A DNA stretch of 64,000 bases from Methylomicrobium sp051061015 (GCA_051061015.1 JBPFEG010000056.1:62001-126000); one strand, 5' to 3'. Shown: positions 1-9,089, counted from the stretch's first letter. Notes: generated from the sequence alone by a model not told the origin. Translations and numbers: made by a program.

Positions 1-64
1 CGTCAGCGTAGGTCGGCGCCCTGCGCCAGACCAATGTCATTTTCAATTCAATAAAAGGCATCCC

Positions 65-2125
65 ATGCTTAAAATTTTCATCTGGATACTGATTGGGGGG
101 CTCGGCGCGGCCGCTGTCGGCGGCATCGCCCTGCAGCGCGGCGAAACGATCAATTCGCTGTGGTTCATCATCGCTGCAATCTGCATCTATGCGCTGGCCT
201 ACCGCTTCTATGCGGCCTGGATCGCGACCAAAGTCCTGGTCGTCGATCAAACCCGCGCCACTCCGGCCGAACGGCTCGACAACGGACACGATTTCGTGCC
301 GACGAACAAATGGATCGTGTTCGGCCATCACTTCGCGGCGATTGCCGGCCCCGGTCCCCTGGTCGGTCCGACGCTCGCGGCGCAATTCGGCTATCTTCCC
401 GGAACGCTATGGATCCTGATCGGCGCGGTGCTCGGCGGCTGCGTGCAGGACATGGTGACCCTGTTTTTCTCGACCCGGCGCAATGCGCGCAGCCTCGGGC
501 AAATGGCGCGCGACGAACTGGGCGTCCTCGGCGGCACCGCCGCGCTGATCGGCACGTTCGCGATCATGATCATCCTAATCGCGGTGCTCGGCCTGGTCGT
601 GGTGAATGCAATGAAACACAGCCCCTGGGCAACCTCGACCGTTGCAGCGACGATACCGATCGCAATGATTGTCGGGCTTTACATGCGCAGCATCCGTCCC
701 GGGCGAGTACTCGAAGCCTCGGTGTTCGGGGTGGTCCTGTTACTGGCGTCGGTGGTTTACGGCGGCCTGGTCGATCGCAGCGAAACCTGGCGCGTCGTCT
801 TCGATCACGACGGTCTGACCCTGGCCTGGGCGGTGATTGCCTACGGCTTTGCGGCCGCTATCTTCCCGGTATGGCTGCTGCTCGCGCCGCGCGATTACCT
901 GTCGACCTTCGTCAAACTCGGCACGATCACGCTGCTCGCGATCGCGATCATCATCCTCCGTCCGGATGTCAAGATGCCCGCGATTACGCCGTTCATCGAC
1001 GGTACCGGACCGATCTTCGGCGGCAAGCTGTTTCCTTTCGTATTCATCACGATTGCCTGCGGGGCGATTTCGGGCTTTCATGCCCTGATTGCTTCCGGCA
1101 CCACGCCGAAACTCTTGACCAATGAGCGCGACATCCGGATGATCGGCTACGGCGGCATGCTGCTTGAATCCTTTGTCGCAATGATGGCAATGGTCGCAGC
1201 CACCGTGCTGGATCCCGGCGTATTTTTCGCGATCAACAGCCCGGCTGGCGTAGTCGGCGCGGATGCCGCCGCCGCGGTCGCAAAGATTACCTCCTGGGGC
1301 TTTCCGGTCACGGTCGAACAGATGCAGACACTGGCCGCGCAAATGGGCGAAGCGAGCCTGTTTGCGCGCACCGGCGGCGCGCCGTCGCTGGCGGTCGGCA
1401 TGGCCAGCATCTTCGGCAGCGCCTTCGGTAACGGCTTCCTGGCCTTGTGGTACCACTTCGCAATCATGTTCGAAGCGATCTTCATTTTGACCACCCTCGA
1501 TGCGGGCACGCGCGTCGGGCGCTTCATGCTGCAGGACATGCTCGGTAATATCTGGCCGAAGCTCGGCGAAACGTCGTGGACACCCTCCGTGGTGCTGACC
1601 AGCGGGATCGTCGTCGCGGGCTGGGGATATTTTCTTTACATCGGGGTGATCGATCCGAACGGCGGCGTGAACATCCTCTGGCCGCTGTTCGGAATCGCAA
1701 ACCAGATGCTTGCCGCGATCGCGCTCTGTGTCGCGACCGGCATCCTGGTCAAATCGGACAAACTTCGCTATGCCTGGATCAGTGGCGTTCCGCTGGCCTG
1801 GCTGGTTGCGATCACCAGCACGGCCGCGTGGGAAAAAATCGTCAGCCCGGACATCCGGATCGGCTTTTTCGCGGCCGCCAACGACCTGAGCGCGAAATTG
1901 AGCAATGGCCTATTGCCTCCCGAAAAGGCCCACACTGCTCCGCAGCTGATTTTCAATCTGCATCTGGACGCCGTCATTACGCTGTTCTTCGTGACGTTGC
2001 TCTGGCTGATTGTGCTGGACATGTTTCGGGTCGTCTACCGTCATCTGTCCGGTCAACCGGTGCTGCCGTTATCCGAAGCGCCGCACAGTCCGAGCCGGCT
2101 GGTCGAAGATTGGGCGCGTGACTAA
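65..2125 (+). CDS. cstA: Carbon starvation protein CstA (peptide/pyruvate transporter family)
   Basis: 686 residues, close to the full length of the CstA family. The protein is very hydrophobic, with many membrane segments from residue 3 onward. The CstA block around residues 70-110 is intact (HHFAAIAGPGPLVGPTLAA, then GCVQDM). Family members are inner-membrane carriers for peptides or pyruvate made when carbon is short. The stop codon overlaps the start of the small ybdD-like gene by one base, the usual cstA-ybdD pairing. The start follows a weak AAAAGG. Family assignment is secure; the substrate in this organism is not shown by sequence. Confidence 0.97.
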   Translation: MLKIFIWILIGGLGAAAVGGIALQRGETINSLWFIIAAICIYALAYRFYAAWIATKVLVVDQTRATPAERLDNGHDFVPTNKWIVFGHHFAAIAGPGPLVGPTLAAQFGYLPGTLWILIGAVLGGCVQDMVTLFFSTRRNARSLGQMARDELGVLGGTAALIGTFAIMIILIAVLGLVVVNAMKHSPWATSTVAATIPIAMIVGLYMRSIRPGRVLEASVFGVVLLLASVVYGGLVDRSETWRVVFDHDGLTLAWAVIAYGFAAAIFPVWLLLAPRDYLSTFVKLGTITLLAIAIIILRPDVKMPAITPFIDGTGPIFGGKLFPFVFITIACGAISGFHALIASGTTPKLLTNERDIRMIGYGGMLLESFVAMMAMVAATVLDPGVFFAINSPAGVVGADAAAAVAKITSWGFPVTVEQMQTLAAQMGEASLFARTGGAPSLAVGMASIFGSAFGNGFLALWYHFAIMFEAIFILTTLDAGTRVGRFMLQDMLGNIWPKLGETSWTPSVVLTSGIVVAGWGYFLYIGVIDPNGGVNILWPLFGIANQMLAAIALCVATGILVKSDKLRYAWISGVPLAWLVAITSTAAWEKIVSPDIRIGFFAAANDLSAKLSNGLLPPEKAHTAPQLIFNLHLDAVITLFFVTLLWLIVLDMFRVVYRHLSGQPVLPLSEAPHSPSRLVEDWARD

Positions 2126-2322
2126 TGCTCAAGCTTCTAAGATCCTTCTGGAAAGTCGTCCGCCGCCTGAGCGGCGATGATGCGTACGAGCGCTACCTCG
2201 AGCATTATGTGCACAATCATGCCCAAGATAACGACCATGAATGCGCCGGTCCGTTGAGCCGGGCCGAGTTTTTCAAGCAGTGGCAGGATCAGAAATGGAA
2301 CGGGATCAAACGCTGTTGCTGA
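2125..2322 (+). CDS. YbdD/YjiX family small protein (CstA partner)
   Basis: 65 residues with the layout of the YbdD/YjiX family (DUF466): an N-terminal basic helix, a YERYLEHY segment, then an LSRAEFFKQWQDQKW segment and a Cys-Cys end. The ATG overlaps the cstA stop (TAATG), so translation is probably coupled. In Enterobacteria the homologues are needed for, or modulate, the adjacent CstA-type transporter. That role is carried over here from family and position. Confidence 0.92.
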   Translation: MLKLLRSFWKVVRRLSGDDAYERYLEHYVHNHAQDNDHECAGPLSRAEFFKQWQDQKWNGIKRCC

Positions 2323-2476
2323 GAAGCTGTCTGCAAAACCTTTAAGTCCTCAATTAGCCGGATTACTCGAAACCGGACGGGATGCCCCCGGTTTCGGAAC
2401 AAGCCGCATCGGGAATCGGCAGTGAGAAACAAGGCTTCCGGAAGCAAAGGCCCGATAATGCCGAACAAGGGACTCG

Positions 2477-3064
2477 TCAGTGAGAGGAATTCTGCAGCCT
2501 CTGCAAAACTTTGGCCAATCTGGCGCCGATCCCCATGACAGCTGACTGCAATTGAGAATCATGCAGGTAGCCGTCCGGGTGAATAGCCTTGTCCGCATGC
2601 ACGATCCCCTGCTGCTCGGCCAGCACGGTTACGCCGATGTTGCTGAGCAGCAGCCGCAGAAACACCAGCCCCCTGAGCCCGCCCAAAGCGCCCGGCGATG
2701 CGGCCATAATGGCCGCGACCTTGCCCCGGTAAGCCAAGAGCGGCGCTTCGTCGCCTTCACGGCGTGATGCCCAGTCGATCGCATTTTTCAGCAAGGGACT
2801 AAAGGCGCTGTTGTATTCGGGAGAGGCGATCAAAAAGCCGTCATGCTCGATCAGCAGTTTTTTGAAGGCCTTCGCCGACTCGGGAAGGCCGTACGCGGAC
2901 TCATCGTCCTGATTGAAAATCGGCATCGGATAATCGGCCAGATTGATGATCGAAACTTCCGCCCCGGCCTGTTCTGCACCTTGTGCCGCGATCTTAACCA
3001 ATTGTTGATTGAAAGAATTTTTCCGAGCGCTTCCGGAAAAGGCAATAATTTTAGGCTTGATCAT
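2477..3064 (-). CDS. NADPH-dependent FMN reductase family protein
   Basis: 195 residues from the ATG at 3064, which gives the typical start MIKPKIIAFSGSARKNSFN. An upstream in-frame start would add only five residues. The GSxRxxSxN phosphate-binding loop (about residues 10-18) and the SPEYNxxxxPxLKNAIDW segment (about 80-100) mark the flavodoxin-like NAD(P)H:FMN/quinone/chromate reductase family. The protein is expected to be a soluble flavoenzyme that reduces quinones, azo compounds or metals with NAD(P)H. It is a single gene transcribed against cstA-ybdD. The substrate is not decidable from sequence. Confidence 0.92.
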   Translation of the reverse strand: MIKPKIIAFSGSARKNSFNQQLVKIAAQGAEQAGAEVSIINLADYPMPIFNQDDESAYGLPESAKAFKKLLIEHDGFLIASPEYNSAFSPLLKNAIDWASRREGDEAPLLAYRGKVAAIMAASPGALGGLRGLVFLRLLLSNIGVTVLAEQQGIVHADKAIHPDGYLHDSQLQSAVMGIGARLAKVLQRLQNSSH

Positions 3065-3103
3065 GGCGCAAGGTCTCACTTAAATCAGAATGCGGTCCTT
3101 TCC

Positions 3104-3703
3104 TTAGTCATTCGGTAAGGCCGCAATCTCGGAAACTTTATTGAAGTCGACGCCGACGCTGATGATCAGGCTGCTGGCTTCTTCGATGTTCATCTTCGAT
3201 CTGACCACTTTCGACTTGCTTACGATTGTGGTGAATCCGGAGGTCGGATTCGGCGAAGTCGGAATGAACAGCACATATTTGTCGTCGAAACGGTTGGTCA
3301 CATACGCTGCCATCCACGTGCCTTCCTTCGGCCATTCGACATAGACGACCTCTTTCGCGATCGTTTTGTCATGATTTGAAAACATATTGATCACTTTTTT
3401 GATGACCCGGTAAATGGTGTTCAGAACCGGAATTCTTTCGATCAAATTGTCGAAGGTCGCGATCACCCAGTAGCGGCCGTCTTTCACGATCTTCCGTCCG
3501 ATCCACACCAAAATCACGATACTGACGCCAAACGCCATGACCGTATAAAGATAATTATCGTAAACAGCGTAAACCGTACCGATCAGATCGGATACGCGAT
3601 CTTTAATAAAGATCATGATCTGCAGCGTAATCACGATCGGAATCACCGCCAGCACGCCGATCAGAAAATAATTAAACATCTTTTTTAACGAGTCTTTCAT
3701 CAT
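3104..3703 (-). CDS. DUF502 family membrane protein
   Basis: 199 residues. Two strong N-terminal membrane helices (about 10-32 and 52-72) are followed by a DNLIERIPVLNTIYRVIKKV segment and a beta-rich soluble domain with FIPTSPNPTSG, all typical of DUF502. Function is unknown in bacteria; the plant COV1 relatives affect vascular patterning. It lies between the FMN reductase and phoR on the same strand, but with gaps, so co-transcription is not obvious. Confidence 0.93.
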   Translation of the reverse strand: MMKDSLKKMFNYFLIGVLAVIPIVITLQIMIFIKDRVSDLIGTVYAVYDNYLYTVMAFGVSIVILVWIGRKIVKDGRYWVIATFDNLIERIPVLNTIYRVIKKVINMFSNHDKTIAKEVVYVEWPKEGTWMAAYVTNRFDDKYVLFIPTSPNPTSGFTTIVSKSKVVRSKMNIEEASSLIISVGVDFNKVSEIAALPND

Positions 3704-3857
3704 CGCTCCTCTGCCTTTACCAGCGACTTTCGCCGTGGCCGTTACTTTATCGGGTTATTATTATCGAACGCCGTCGCTCGCTGCCTGATCGCGTTTTCCG
3801 AAGAGGCACGGGCCGGGCCGGCAGCCCAATTATAAGCGAAATTAAAAAACTTACCGA

Positions 3858-5135
3858 TCAATCGCACTTGCGATGCAGAGGAAAATGACAGCTGAAACAA
3901 CTACCCTTGCCAAGCTCACTGATGATATTCAGGCGGCCCTCATGCCGCATCAGCACATGCTTCACGATCGCCAGGCCAAGCCCGGTGCCGGGAATTTTCC
4001 GGCCGTGATGGGAGTCGGCCCGGTAAAAACGCTCGGTCACCCGCGGAATGTCCTCCGGCGCAATGCCTATGCCGCGATCCTCGACTTCGAGCACGACCGT
4101 ATCGCCCTCCTGGAACCAGCGCACCTTCACCACCGAATCGGCCGGCGAATATTTCAGTGCGTTGCCGACCAGATTGGTAAAGGCGCTGCGCAGTTCCTGC
4201 TCGTCGCCATGGATATTGGCGTCTGATGTTAAGGCCAATTCAATACGGCCCGCCGAATTTTCGACTACACCGCGCTCATTGCAAATTTGCTTCAGCAATG
4301 CCGGTACATCAATACAGAATGTTCGCCTTTGCTGCGTTTCGAGGCGGGTCAGCATCAACAGATCATCGACCAGATGCTGCATTCTTTCGGTCTGCCCCCG
4401 CATTTGCGCCAGTGAACCGGTCAATAACGTGGAACCGCCGTCATCCATATCCTGCAAGGTTTCGAGATAGCCTTTCAGCACTGTCAACGGCGTCCTGAGT
4501 TCATGCGAGACGTTCGCGACAAAATCCTTTCGCATCCTTTCCACCTGCTTCAACTGGGTGACATCCTGCGCGAGCAGCAACCTGAGACCGGCGCCGTAAC
4601 TGACGATTCGGACCGCCAGCGTGATCTGGCTATTTACCGGCGAAGGCAGAATGATGGCATCCTGATAATCCTTGGCCTTCAGATAGCGGATGAATTCGGG
4701 ATAGCGTATCAGGTTAGGAATGCGCTGCCCCCTGTCTCCCGGCTGTAGTCCCAGCACCTTCAAGGCGGCTTTATTTGCCCACTCGATCACATCATCTTCA
4801 CCCAATATGACCGCCGCATCGGGCAAGGCGCCGGTGAACTCCCGGAACTGTTCGAGCAGCTTTCTGAGCTTTTTTTTACGGCGCTTCTCGCCCTTCTTGA
4901 GCCGATAAACATGATAATAAATGTCCTCCCAAATCCCTTTGGTATTCGGATAATCGCCTTTCCCGCCCCTGCCGATCCAGCGTTCGAAACGGCTGATCTG
5001 CTGAATCTGCCGAAACAGAAAGATCACTGTCGCCGCCAGCAGCAGCGGCAGCAGCGCGCCTGTCAAAAAGCCGACGATCGCTATCACCAGCAGCGACAGC
5101 AAAGCGATGGTGATCTCCCTTTTCCAAACTCCCAT
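3858..5135 (-). CDS. phoR: Phosphate regulon sensor histidine kinase PhoR
   Basis: 425 residues. Two membrane helices occupy about 8-45 and a basic linker follows. A PAS domain spans about 95-190 (GALPDAAVILGEDDVIEWAN). The phosphoacceptor H-box reads FVANVSHELRTPLTVLKGYL near residue 210. The ATPase domain has an N-box (NLVGNALKYSP), DRGIGI and GTGLGLAIVKH. This is the PhoR architecture, which senses phosphate status through the Pst/PhoU system and phosphorylates PhoB. It starts 12 bp after phoB ends, so the two form an operon under the Pho box at 5884-5901. Confidence 0.96.
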   Translation of the reverse strand: MGVWKREITIALLSLLVIAIVGFLTGALLPLLLAATVIFLFRQIQQISRFERWIGRGGKGDYPNTKGIWEDIYYHVYRLKKGEKRRKKKLRKLLEQFREFTGALPDAAVILGEDDVIEWANKAALKVLGLQPGDRGQRIPNLIRYPEFIRYLKAKDYQDAIILPSPVNSQITLAVRIVSYGAGLRLLLAQDVTQLKQVERMRKDFVANVSHELRTPLTVLKGYLETLQDMDDGGSTLLTGSLAQMRGQTERMQHLVDDLLMLTRLETQQRRTFCIDVPALLKQICNERGVVENSAGRIELALTSDANIHGDEQELRSAFTNLVGNALKYSPADSVVKVRWFQEGDTVVLEVEDRGIGIAPEDIPRVTERFYRADSHHGRKIPGTGLGLAIVKHVLMRHEGRLNIISELGKGSCFSCHFPLHRKCD

Positions 5136-5147
5136 AAAGTCTTTTGT

Positions 5148-5840
5148 CTATTCGATCAATGAAAAACGGTAACCGAAACCGCGCACCGTTTGCAAAAGAT
5201 CTTCGCGGCCGTATTCCGCAAGGATCTTTCTGAGCCGGCGGATGTGCACGTCGACCGTGCGCTCCTCGATATAAACGCTGCGTCCCCAGACCTGGTCCAG
5301 TAACTGCGTCCGCGTATAGACCTTGTCCGGATGCGTCATAAAAAACTGTATCAATCTAAACTCGGTCGGGCTGACCTCGAGCTGGTGCTCGCCGATGCTC
5401 AGCCGATGTTGCTCGGCGTCGAGCACCATGTCGCCCAGCACGATCTGCCCTCCGCCGGAAAATTTGCCGCTGCGGCGCAGCACCGCGCGAATCCTCGCCA
5501 CCAGTTCCTTCGGAGAAAAGGGCTTGGTGATATAGTCATCGATTCCCACCTCAAAACCGCGCACCTTGTCCTCTTCCTCGCCGCGCGCGGTCAACAAAAT
5601 AATCGGCAATTCCTGATAGGCGGTTTCTTTTCGAATCCGGCGCGCCCATTCCGCGCCGCTGATGCCCGGCAGCATCCAGTCCAGCAGAACCAGATCCACA
5701 TACGTCTGATCGAGGATAGCCTGAGCCTCCCTGGTATCCCCCGCCGCAAGCACAGTAAAGCCAGCCTGTTCGAGTACCAGCAACAACATCGAACGGATCG
5801 CCTCTTCATCTTCTACCACGAGAATAGTCAGTTGGGTCAT
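5148..5840 (-). CDS. phoB: Phosphate regulon response regulator PhoB
   Basis: 230 residues. The receiver domain has the acidic pocket E10/D11, phosphoacceptor D54 (LVLLDWMLPG) and a KPFSPKEL switch near residue 103. It is followed by an OmpR-type winged helix with EFRLIQFFMTHPDKVYTR and the wing RTVDVHIRRLRKIL, ending RGFGYRFS. It binds Pho boxes and activates phosphate-starvation genes. A good Pho box and matching -10 lie upstream, so autoregulation is expected. Confidence 0.97.
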   Translation of the reverse strand: MTQLTILVVEDEEAIRSMLLLVLEQAGFTVLAAGDTREAQAILDQTYVDLVLLDWMLPGISGAEWARRIRKETAYQELPIILLTARGEEEDKVRGFEVGIDDYITKPFSPKELVARIRAVLRRSGKFSGGGQIVLGDMVLDAEQHRLSIGEHQLEVSPTEFRLIQFFMTHPDKVYTRTQLLDQVWGRSVYIEERTVDVHIRRLRKILAEYGREDLLQTVRGFGYRFSLIE

Positions 5841-5866
5841 GATACGAAATAAAAATAAAAGCCCGG

Positions 5867-5901
5867 ATTGTAATCCTGAATTAATGACAGCTTTGTGACA
5901 A
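5867..5901 (-). promoter_or_regulatory. Pho box and -10 element of the phoBR promoter
   Basis: Read on the minus strand, 5901-5884 contains TTGTCAC-AAAG-CTGTCAT. These are two 7-mers in direct repeat with a 4-bp spacer, matching the Pho-box pattern CTGTCAT-N4-CTGTCAC closely. Eleven bases downstream is TACAAT (5872-5867), a good -10. This is the standard layout of a PhoB-activated promoter, in which the Pho box replaces the -35, and it lies just upstream of phoB. Confidence 0.85.
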
Positions 5902-5963
5902 TGCCAAACTTAAGCTAGCATCAGCAATTGCATGGGACGATGAACCCCAGCGATAAATCCGGA

Positions 5964-6431
5964 TTAGCCGGAATCGCCATCAAAACAGCCTTTCGACACC
6001 TCAACGAATAAGGTATTGCATTCGGCTTCGAGAATACCGCCGATAATTACCGTATCGCGAAAAGCAGTACGTGCGCTGATATCGGCCGCACGCAAATCAA
6101 TCTGCCGCCAGCCGAGCATCTGCAGATATGGAATGGAGGTGCCGTAAAAAACCCGGCCGATCCCCGCCCATTCGATGGCGCCCTGACACATCGCACAAGG
6201 TTCCGCGGTAGTGTAAAGATCGAAGCCGGACCAGTCAGCTGATCGATGCCGACTGGCGCAGTCATTGATCGCGACCATTTCGCCATGGAAAGTCGGATTC
6301 AAGTCCGAACGGTTAAACCCTTGGCCCACGCATTCGCCATCCTGACGCCGGATAATCACCGCGCCGAAAGGATACTGCGGCGCCAGTCGGGCAAGTTCAA
6401 TCGCACATTGCATGAAATGTTCAGGACTCAT
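5964..6431 (-). CDS. Nucleoside/guanine deaminase family zinc enzyme
   Basis: 155 residues of the cytidine/deoxycytidylate deaminase fold. The zinc motifs are HGE (NPTFHGEMVAIND) and PCAMC (TTAEPCAMCQGAIEWAGI). The length and the C-terminal part resemble guanine-deaminase-like proteins rather than TadA, whose tRNA-contacting residues are not evident. It probably deaminates a free base or nucleoside in the cytoplasm. It is a monocistronic minus-strand gene with a short AT-rich upstream region. Confidence 0.85.
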   Translation of the reverse strand: MSPEHFMQCAIELARLAPQYPFGAVIIRRQDGECVGQGFNRSDLNPTFHGEMVAINDCASRHRSADWSGFDLYTTAEPCAMCQGAIEWAGIGRVFYGTSIPYLQMLGWRQIDLRAADISARTAFRDTVIIGGILEAECNTLFVEVSKGCFDGDSG

Positions 6432-6539
6432 GAGGGCGAATTATATTAGAATTGGCTCGGGCCGTGGTTGAGTTTTTAGCCCGTCAGTGCGTTTAAGATT
6501 TAACAGTAAAACTATTATTCATAACGCAGGAGAGTCATC

Positions 6540-6941
6540 ATGAGTGTGTTGAAAGAATTCAAGGATTTTGCGATTAAAGGCAACGCGGTGGAGATGGCGG
6601 TAGGTATTATTATCGGCGCGGCTTTCGGCAAGATCGTGTCTTCGCTGGTCGCCGACGTGATCATGCCGCCGATCGGCGTCCTGGTCGGCGGTGTCAACTT
6701 TGCCGACCTCGCGGTCACAATCAAGGAGGCCTCGGGAGATACGCCGGCAGTCATGTGGAAATACGGCAGTTTTATCCAAGCGATAGTCGATTTTACGATC
6801 ATTGCGTTTGCGATTTTTATGGTGGTCAAACTGATCAACAGGCTGAAGAGGCAGCAGCCAGAAGCCCCGGCTCCAGAACCGACCCGGGAAGAACTGTTGC
6901 TGGCCGAAATCCGCGACTTGCTGAAAGAGAGGAAACCCTAG
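6540..6941 (+). CDS. mscL: Large-conductance mechanosensitive channel MscL
   Basis: 133 residues with the MscL pattern. An amphipathic N-terminus (KEFKDFAIKGNAVEMAVGIIIGAAFGKIV) leads into TM1. The loop after it, starting at MPPIGVLVGGV, leads to TM2 (FIQAIVDFTIIAFAIFMVVKLI) and a charged C-terminal helix. It is a homopentameric inner-membrane safety valve that opens on hypo-osmotic shock. An AGGAG lies about 8 bp before the ATG, and a strong terminator follows at 6969-7009. Confidence 0.97.
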   Translation: MSVLKEFKDFAIKGNAVEMAVGIIIGAAFGKIVSSLVADVIMPPIGVLVGGVNFADLAVTIKEASGDTPAVMWKYGSFIQAIVDFTIIAFAIFMVVKLINRLKRQQPEAPAPEPTREELLLAEIRDLLKERKP

Positions 6942-6968
6942 ACCCGGCAACCGACAAAGCAAGCGAGA

Positions 6969-7009
6969 AGCGATTCCTGACTCATCAGGAATCGCTCCCT
7001 CTTTTTTTC
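6969..7009 (+). terminator. Rho-independent terminator after mscL
   Basis: A perfect 12-bp stem (AGCGATTCCTGA at 6969-6980, its complement at 6985-6996) has a CTCA loop and is followed by CCCTCTTTTTTT. It sits between mscL and the convergent arsS gene, whose stop begins two bases later. Confidence 0.9.
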
Positions 7010-7010
7010 G

Positions 7011-7976
7011 TTATGAGATCAACGCACCGCCACAACTGCTGCCCCGGCCGGCCGTGCAGCCGTAACAGTGCTGGCGGACGCTGATCGGCGCACCCGTCAA
7101 AGTCCGTCCGAACAGTTGTTTCAAATGCATTTTCCCGCTCCCGCCCGCCCCCAGCGGCAATTGCAGCATCTGGTTGAAATCGCAGTCATACACATAGCCC
7201 TGCCAGTCGATGCTCAAGGTATTTAAACACATCACCTGCTTCAGGTTCTCGCTGCAGTGATTGTCTTTCAGCAATTGCAGATAATCGTTGAACATGCCCT
7301 TGCTGACCAGCATACTGCCGAAGCGCTGGATCGGCAGATTGGTCATTGCGAATAACTGGTTGAAGGTAATCTCATATTGATCCAAAAGGTGGGCCTTGTA
7401 GGCTTTTTCGAGCGGCTGCTGTGCAGGCGGTAATGTCGCCCCCTGCGGATTGAAGACCAGATTCAGGCGTAAAGCGCCTTCGTCCTGCCCATAGCCTAAT
7501 CGGTTCAATTTCTGCAGCGCCGCGATACTCGCATGAAAGGTGCCCTTGCCGCGCTGCCGGTCCACGTTATCTTCCAGATAACACGGCAGTGAGGCGGTAA
7601 TCTCGACCTGATGGGCTGCCAGAAACCCGGCCAGACCCTCATAATCGGGCTCTTCCAGAATCACCAGATTGCAGCGGTCGATCACCTTGACGCCCAATGT
7701 CCGGGCAGACGTCACCAGCCCACGGAAATGTGGATTCATCTCCGGCGCGCCGCCGGTCAGATCGAGCGTTTTGATATTCTCGCGTTCGATGAACGCCAGC
7801 ACCAGATCGACCGTATCCTTGTCCATCAACTCGGTCCGCTTGGGGCCCGCGTTCACATGGCAGTGCGTGCAACTCAGATTGCACAAATAGCCGAGGTTGA
7901 CTTGCAGAACCGCCAGTTCGCCGCGGTAAAGCGGCGGAAAATCGGTCTGTTCGAGAAGCGGTAACGTTTCGTGCAT
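7011..7976 (-). CDS. arsS: ArsS-like radical SAM protein (arsenosugar biosynthesis family)
   Basis: 321 residues. The radical-SAM cluster motif CNLSCTHCHV is near residue 32, followed by TGGAPEMNPHF. The DUF3641 C-terminus ends in CYGCTAGRGSSCGGALIS, diagnostic of ArsS. Many family members carry selenocysteine near this end; here the codon is an ordinary Cys. ArsS acts with the methyltransferase ArsM to transfer the adenosyl group in arsenosugar synthesis. No arsM lies nearby. The gene follows a DUF3047 gene with only 3 bp between, so they are probably co-transcribed. Confidence 0.88.
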   Translation of the reverse strand: MHETLPLLEQTDFPPLYRGELAVLQVNLGYLCNLSCTHCHVNAGPKRTELMDKDTVDLVLAFIERENIKTLDLTGGAPEMNPHFRGLVTSARTLGVKVIDRCNLVILEEPDYEGLAGFLAAHQVEITASLPCYLEDNVDRQRGKGTFHASIAALQKLNRLGYGQDEGALRLNLVFNPQGATLPPAQQPLEKAYKAHLLDQYEITFNQLFAMTNLPIQRFGSMLVSKGMFNDYLQLLKDNHCSENLKQVMCLNTLSIDWQGYVYDCDFNQMLQLPLGAGGSGKMHLKQLFGRTLTGAPISVRQHCYGCTAGRGSSCGGALIS

Positions 7977-7979
7977 GGC

Positions 7980-8642
7980 TTACTTCGCACTGAAAAAAAT
8001 GTCGCCGTAATAGGCGGTTACCCGTCCTCCGGCATTATCGGTATCGGTCATGATCGCTACCGCGTCGATAGTACGAAGGCCCTCGCCGAATTGCTCGTGC
8101 AAATCTTCGAGAATGTTGCGTTTCTCGTTATACCAGACTGCGGCGTGGTCCCCGGATGAGCGTAACGCGATCATCATTACATGCTTGCCTGCAAACGCAT
8201 TTGGCCAGCTTTTACCTTTCGGGGAAGCGCTTGCCCAGACATAATTGAGCGCTTTTTTGCGCCAGAATGCAAACCCGCCGTCGATCACCACATATATCCT
8301 CGCCGCATAATCATCCCCTGACCTGGACTGTTCGTTCCGCTGGCCGAGCCCGTTTTCAATCCGCCAGCGCCAATTCAGAAACGGCGTCCGGCTCAGATCG
8401 ATCCGTTGTTTCTTGAATAGCCCCGACGCCGACGACGAACTGTCAGCCTTCAGCACCTTCACGCCATCCAGATCGACCAAGCGATATTGCGTCTCTCCCT
8501 TGAAGATTTGGGTTTCCCACCCTTGCAGCGACCCCGACGAAAAATCATCGATCCTGATTTCATCGGCGCCCTGGGCAATATTGAATACCATCATCGACAG
8601 TGAGAGCAGCGCAAGCAATGGCCTGGAAAACGGGAGAAGCAT
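7980..8642 (-). CDS. DUF3047 family exported protein
   Basis: 220 residues from the ATG at 8642. This start gives a clean signal peptide (MLLPFSRPLLALLSLSMMVFNIAQGA, shown here only as its ends: MLLPF...AQGA). The longer reading frame upstream adds 35 unlikely residues. The mature part has the DUF3047 pattern: IDDFSSGSLQGWE at the start, a WRWRIENGL segment, DDYAARIYVV, and a TDTDNAGG-AYYGDIFF ending. It is probably a periplasmic beta-sandwich protein of unknown function. It precedes arsS by 3 bp. Confidence 0.87.
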   Translation of the reverse strand: MLLPFSRPLLALLSLSMMVFNIAQGADEIRIDDFSSGSLQGWETQIFKGETQYRLVDLDGVKVLKADSSSSASGLFKKQRIDLSRTPFLNWRWRIENGLGQRNEQSRSGDDYAARIYVVIDGGFAFWRKKALNYVWASASPKGKSWPNAFAGKHVMMIALRSSGDHAAVWYNEKRNILEDLHEQFGEGLRTIDAVAIMTDTDNAGGRVTAYYGDIFFSAK

Positions 8643-8905
8643 GATTCTTTGCTGGGGAAATTTGTATTTTGAATGACAACAGAAGCCAATCGTTCCAACC
8701 GAAACATTAATCCCAAACACAACGGTTGGCAACAGCAAAGGCATCATCCCTGCCTTAGCCCGAGCCAGTACAGACGACTTCCCCGTTTGATTTGCCGTTC
8801 TCCCTTCCGCTTTTAGGGAATAATCCTTACCTCAACAGGAGCGCAGTAAAGCCATCAATCCGAGAAAAAATCCCGTCCTACCCTAGTTTATTTTCGCGAT
8901 TCCTA

Positions 8906-8911
8906 TATAAT
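8906..8911 (+). promoter_or_regulatory. -10 box of the tRNA-Leu promoter
   Basis: A perfect TATAAT lies 23 bp before the first base of tRNA-Leu. The -35 region (about 8883-8889, AT-rich) is weak. A GC-rich stretch just after the -10 is compatible with a stringently controlled stable-RNA promoter. Confidence 0.7.
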
Positions 8912-8934
8912 ACGCGACTCATCCGTACACCGAT

Positions 8935-9021
8935 GCCTCGGTGGCGAAATTGGTAGACGCAAGGGACTTAAAATCCCTCGGTGGCAACACCGTGCCGGTT
9001 CGACTCCGGCCCGAGGCACCA
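8935..9021 (+). tRNA. tRNA-Leu (anticodon TAA)
   Basis: 87 nt including an encoded CCA. The acceptor stem GCCTCGG/CCGAGGC is perfect. The anticodon stem GGGA/TCCC encloses CTTAAAA, giving anticodon TAA. A variable arm (CTCGGTGGCAACACCGTG region) and GGTTCGACTCC T-arm are present, as expected for a class II tRNA. Its 3' end is the integration site of island 1, whose integrase starts 178 bp downstream. Confidence 0.97.
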
Positions 9022-9054
9022 TATAGCGATTTAAAGACGTTCAACAAGATTCAA

Positions 9055-9089
9055 AAACCCGCAAGTTATCTGGCTTAGCGGGTTTTTTT
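9055..9089 (+). terminator. Rho-independent terminator downstream of tRNA-Leu
   Basis: AAACCCGC (9055-9062) pairs with GCGGGTTT (9078-9085), followed by a T-run. It would end the tRNA-Leu transcript before the integrase. It lies inside the island, so it probably replaced the original tRNA terminator, a good candidate for which remains beyond the right end at 16357. Confidence 0.85.

Noticed and set aside
160..1125. 321-codon frame inside cstA
   Set aside because: Arg-rich alternate frame of a clear transporter gene.
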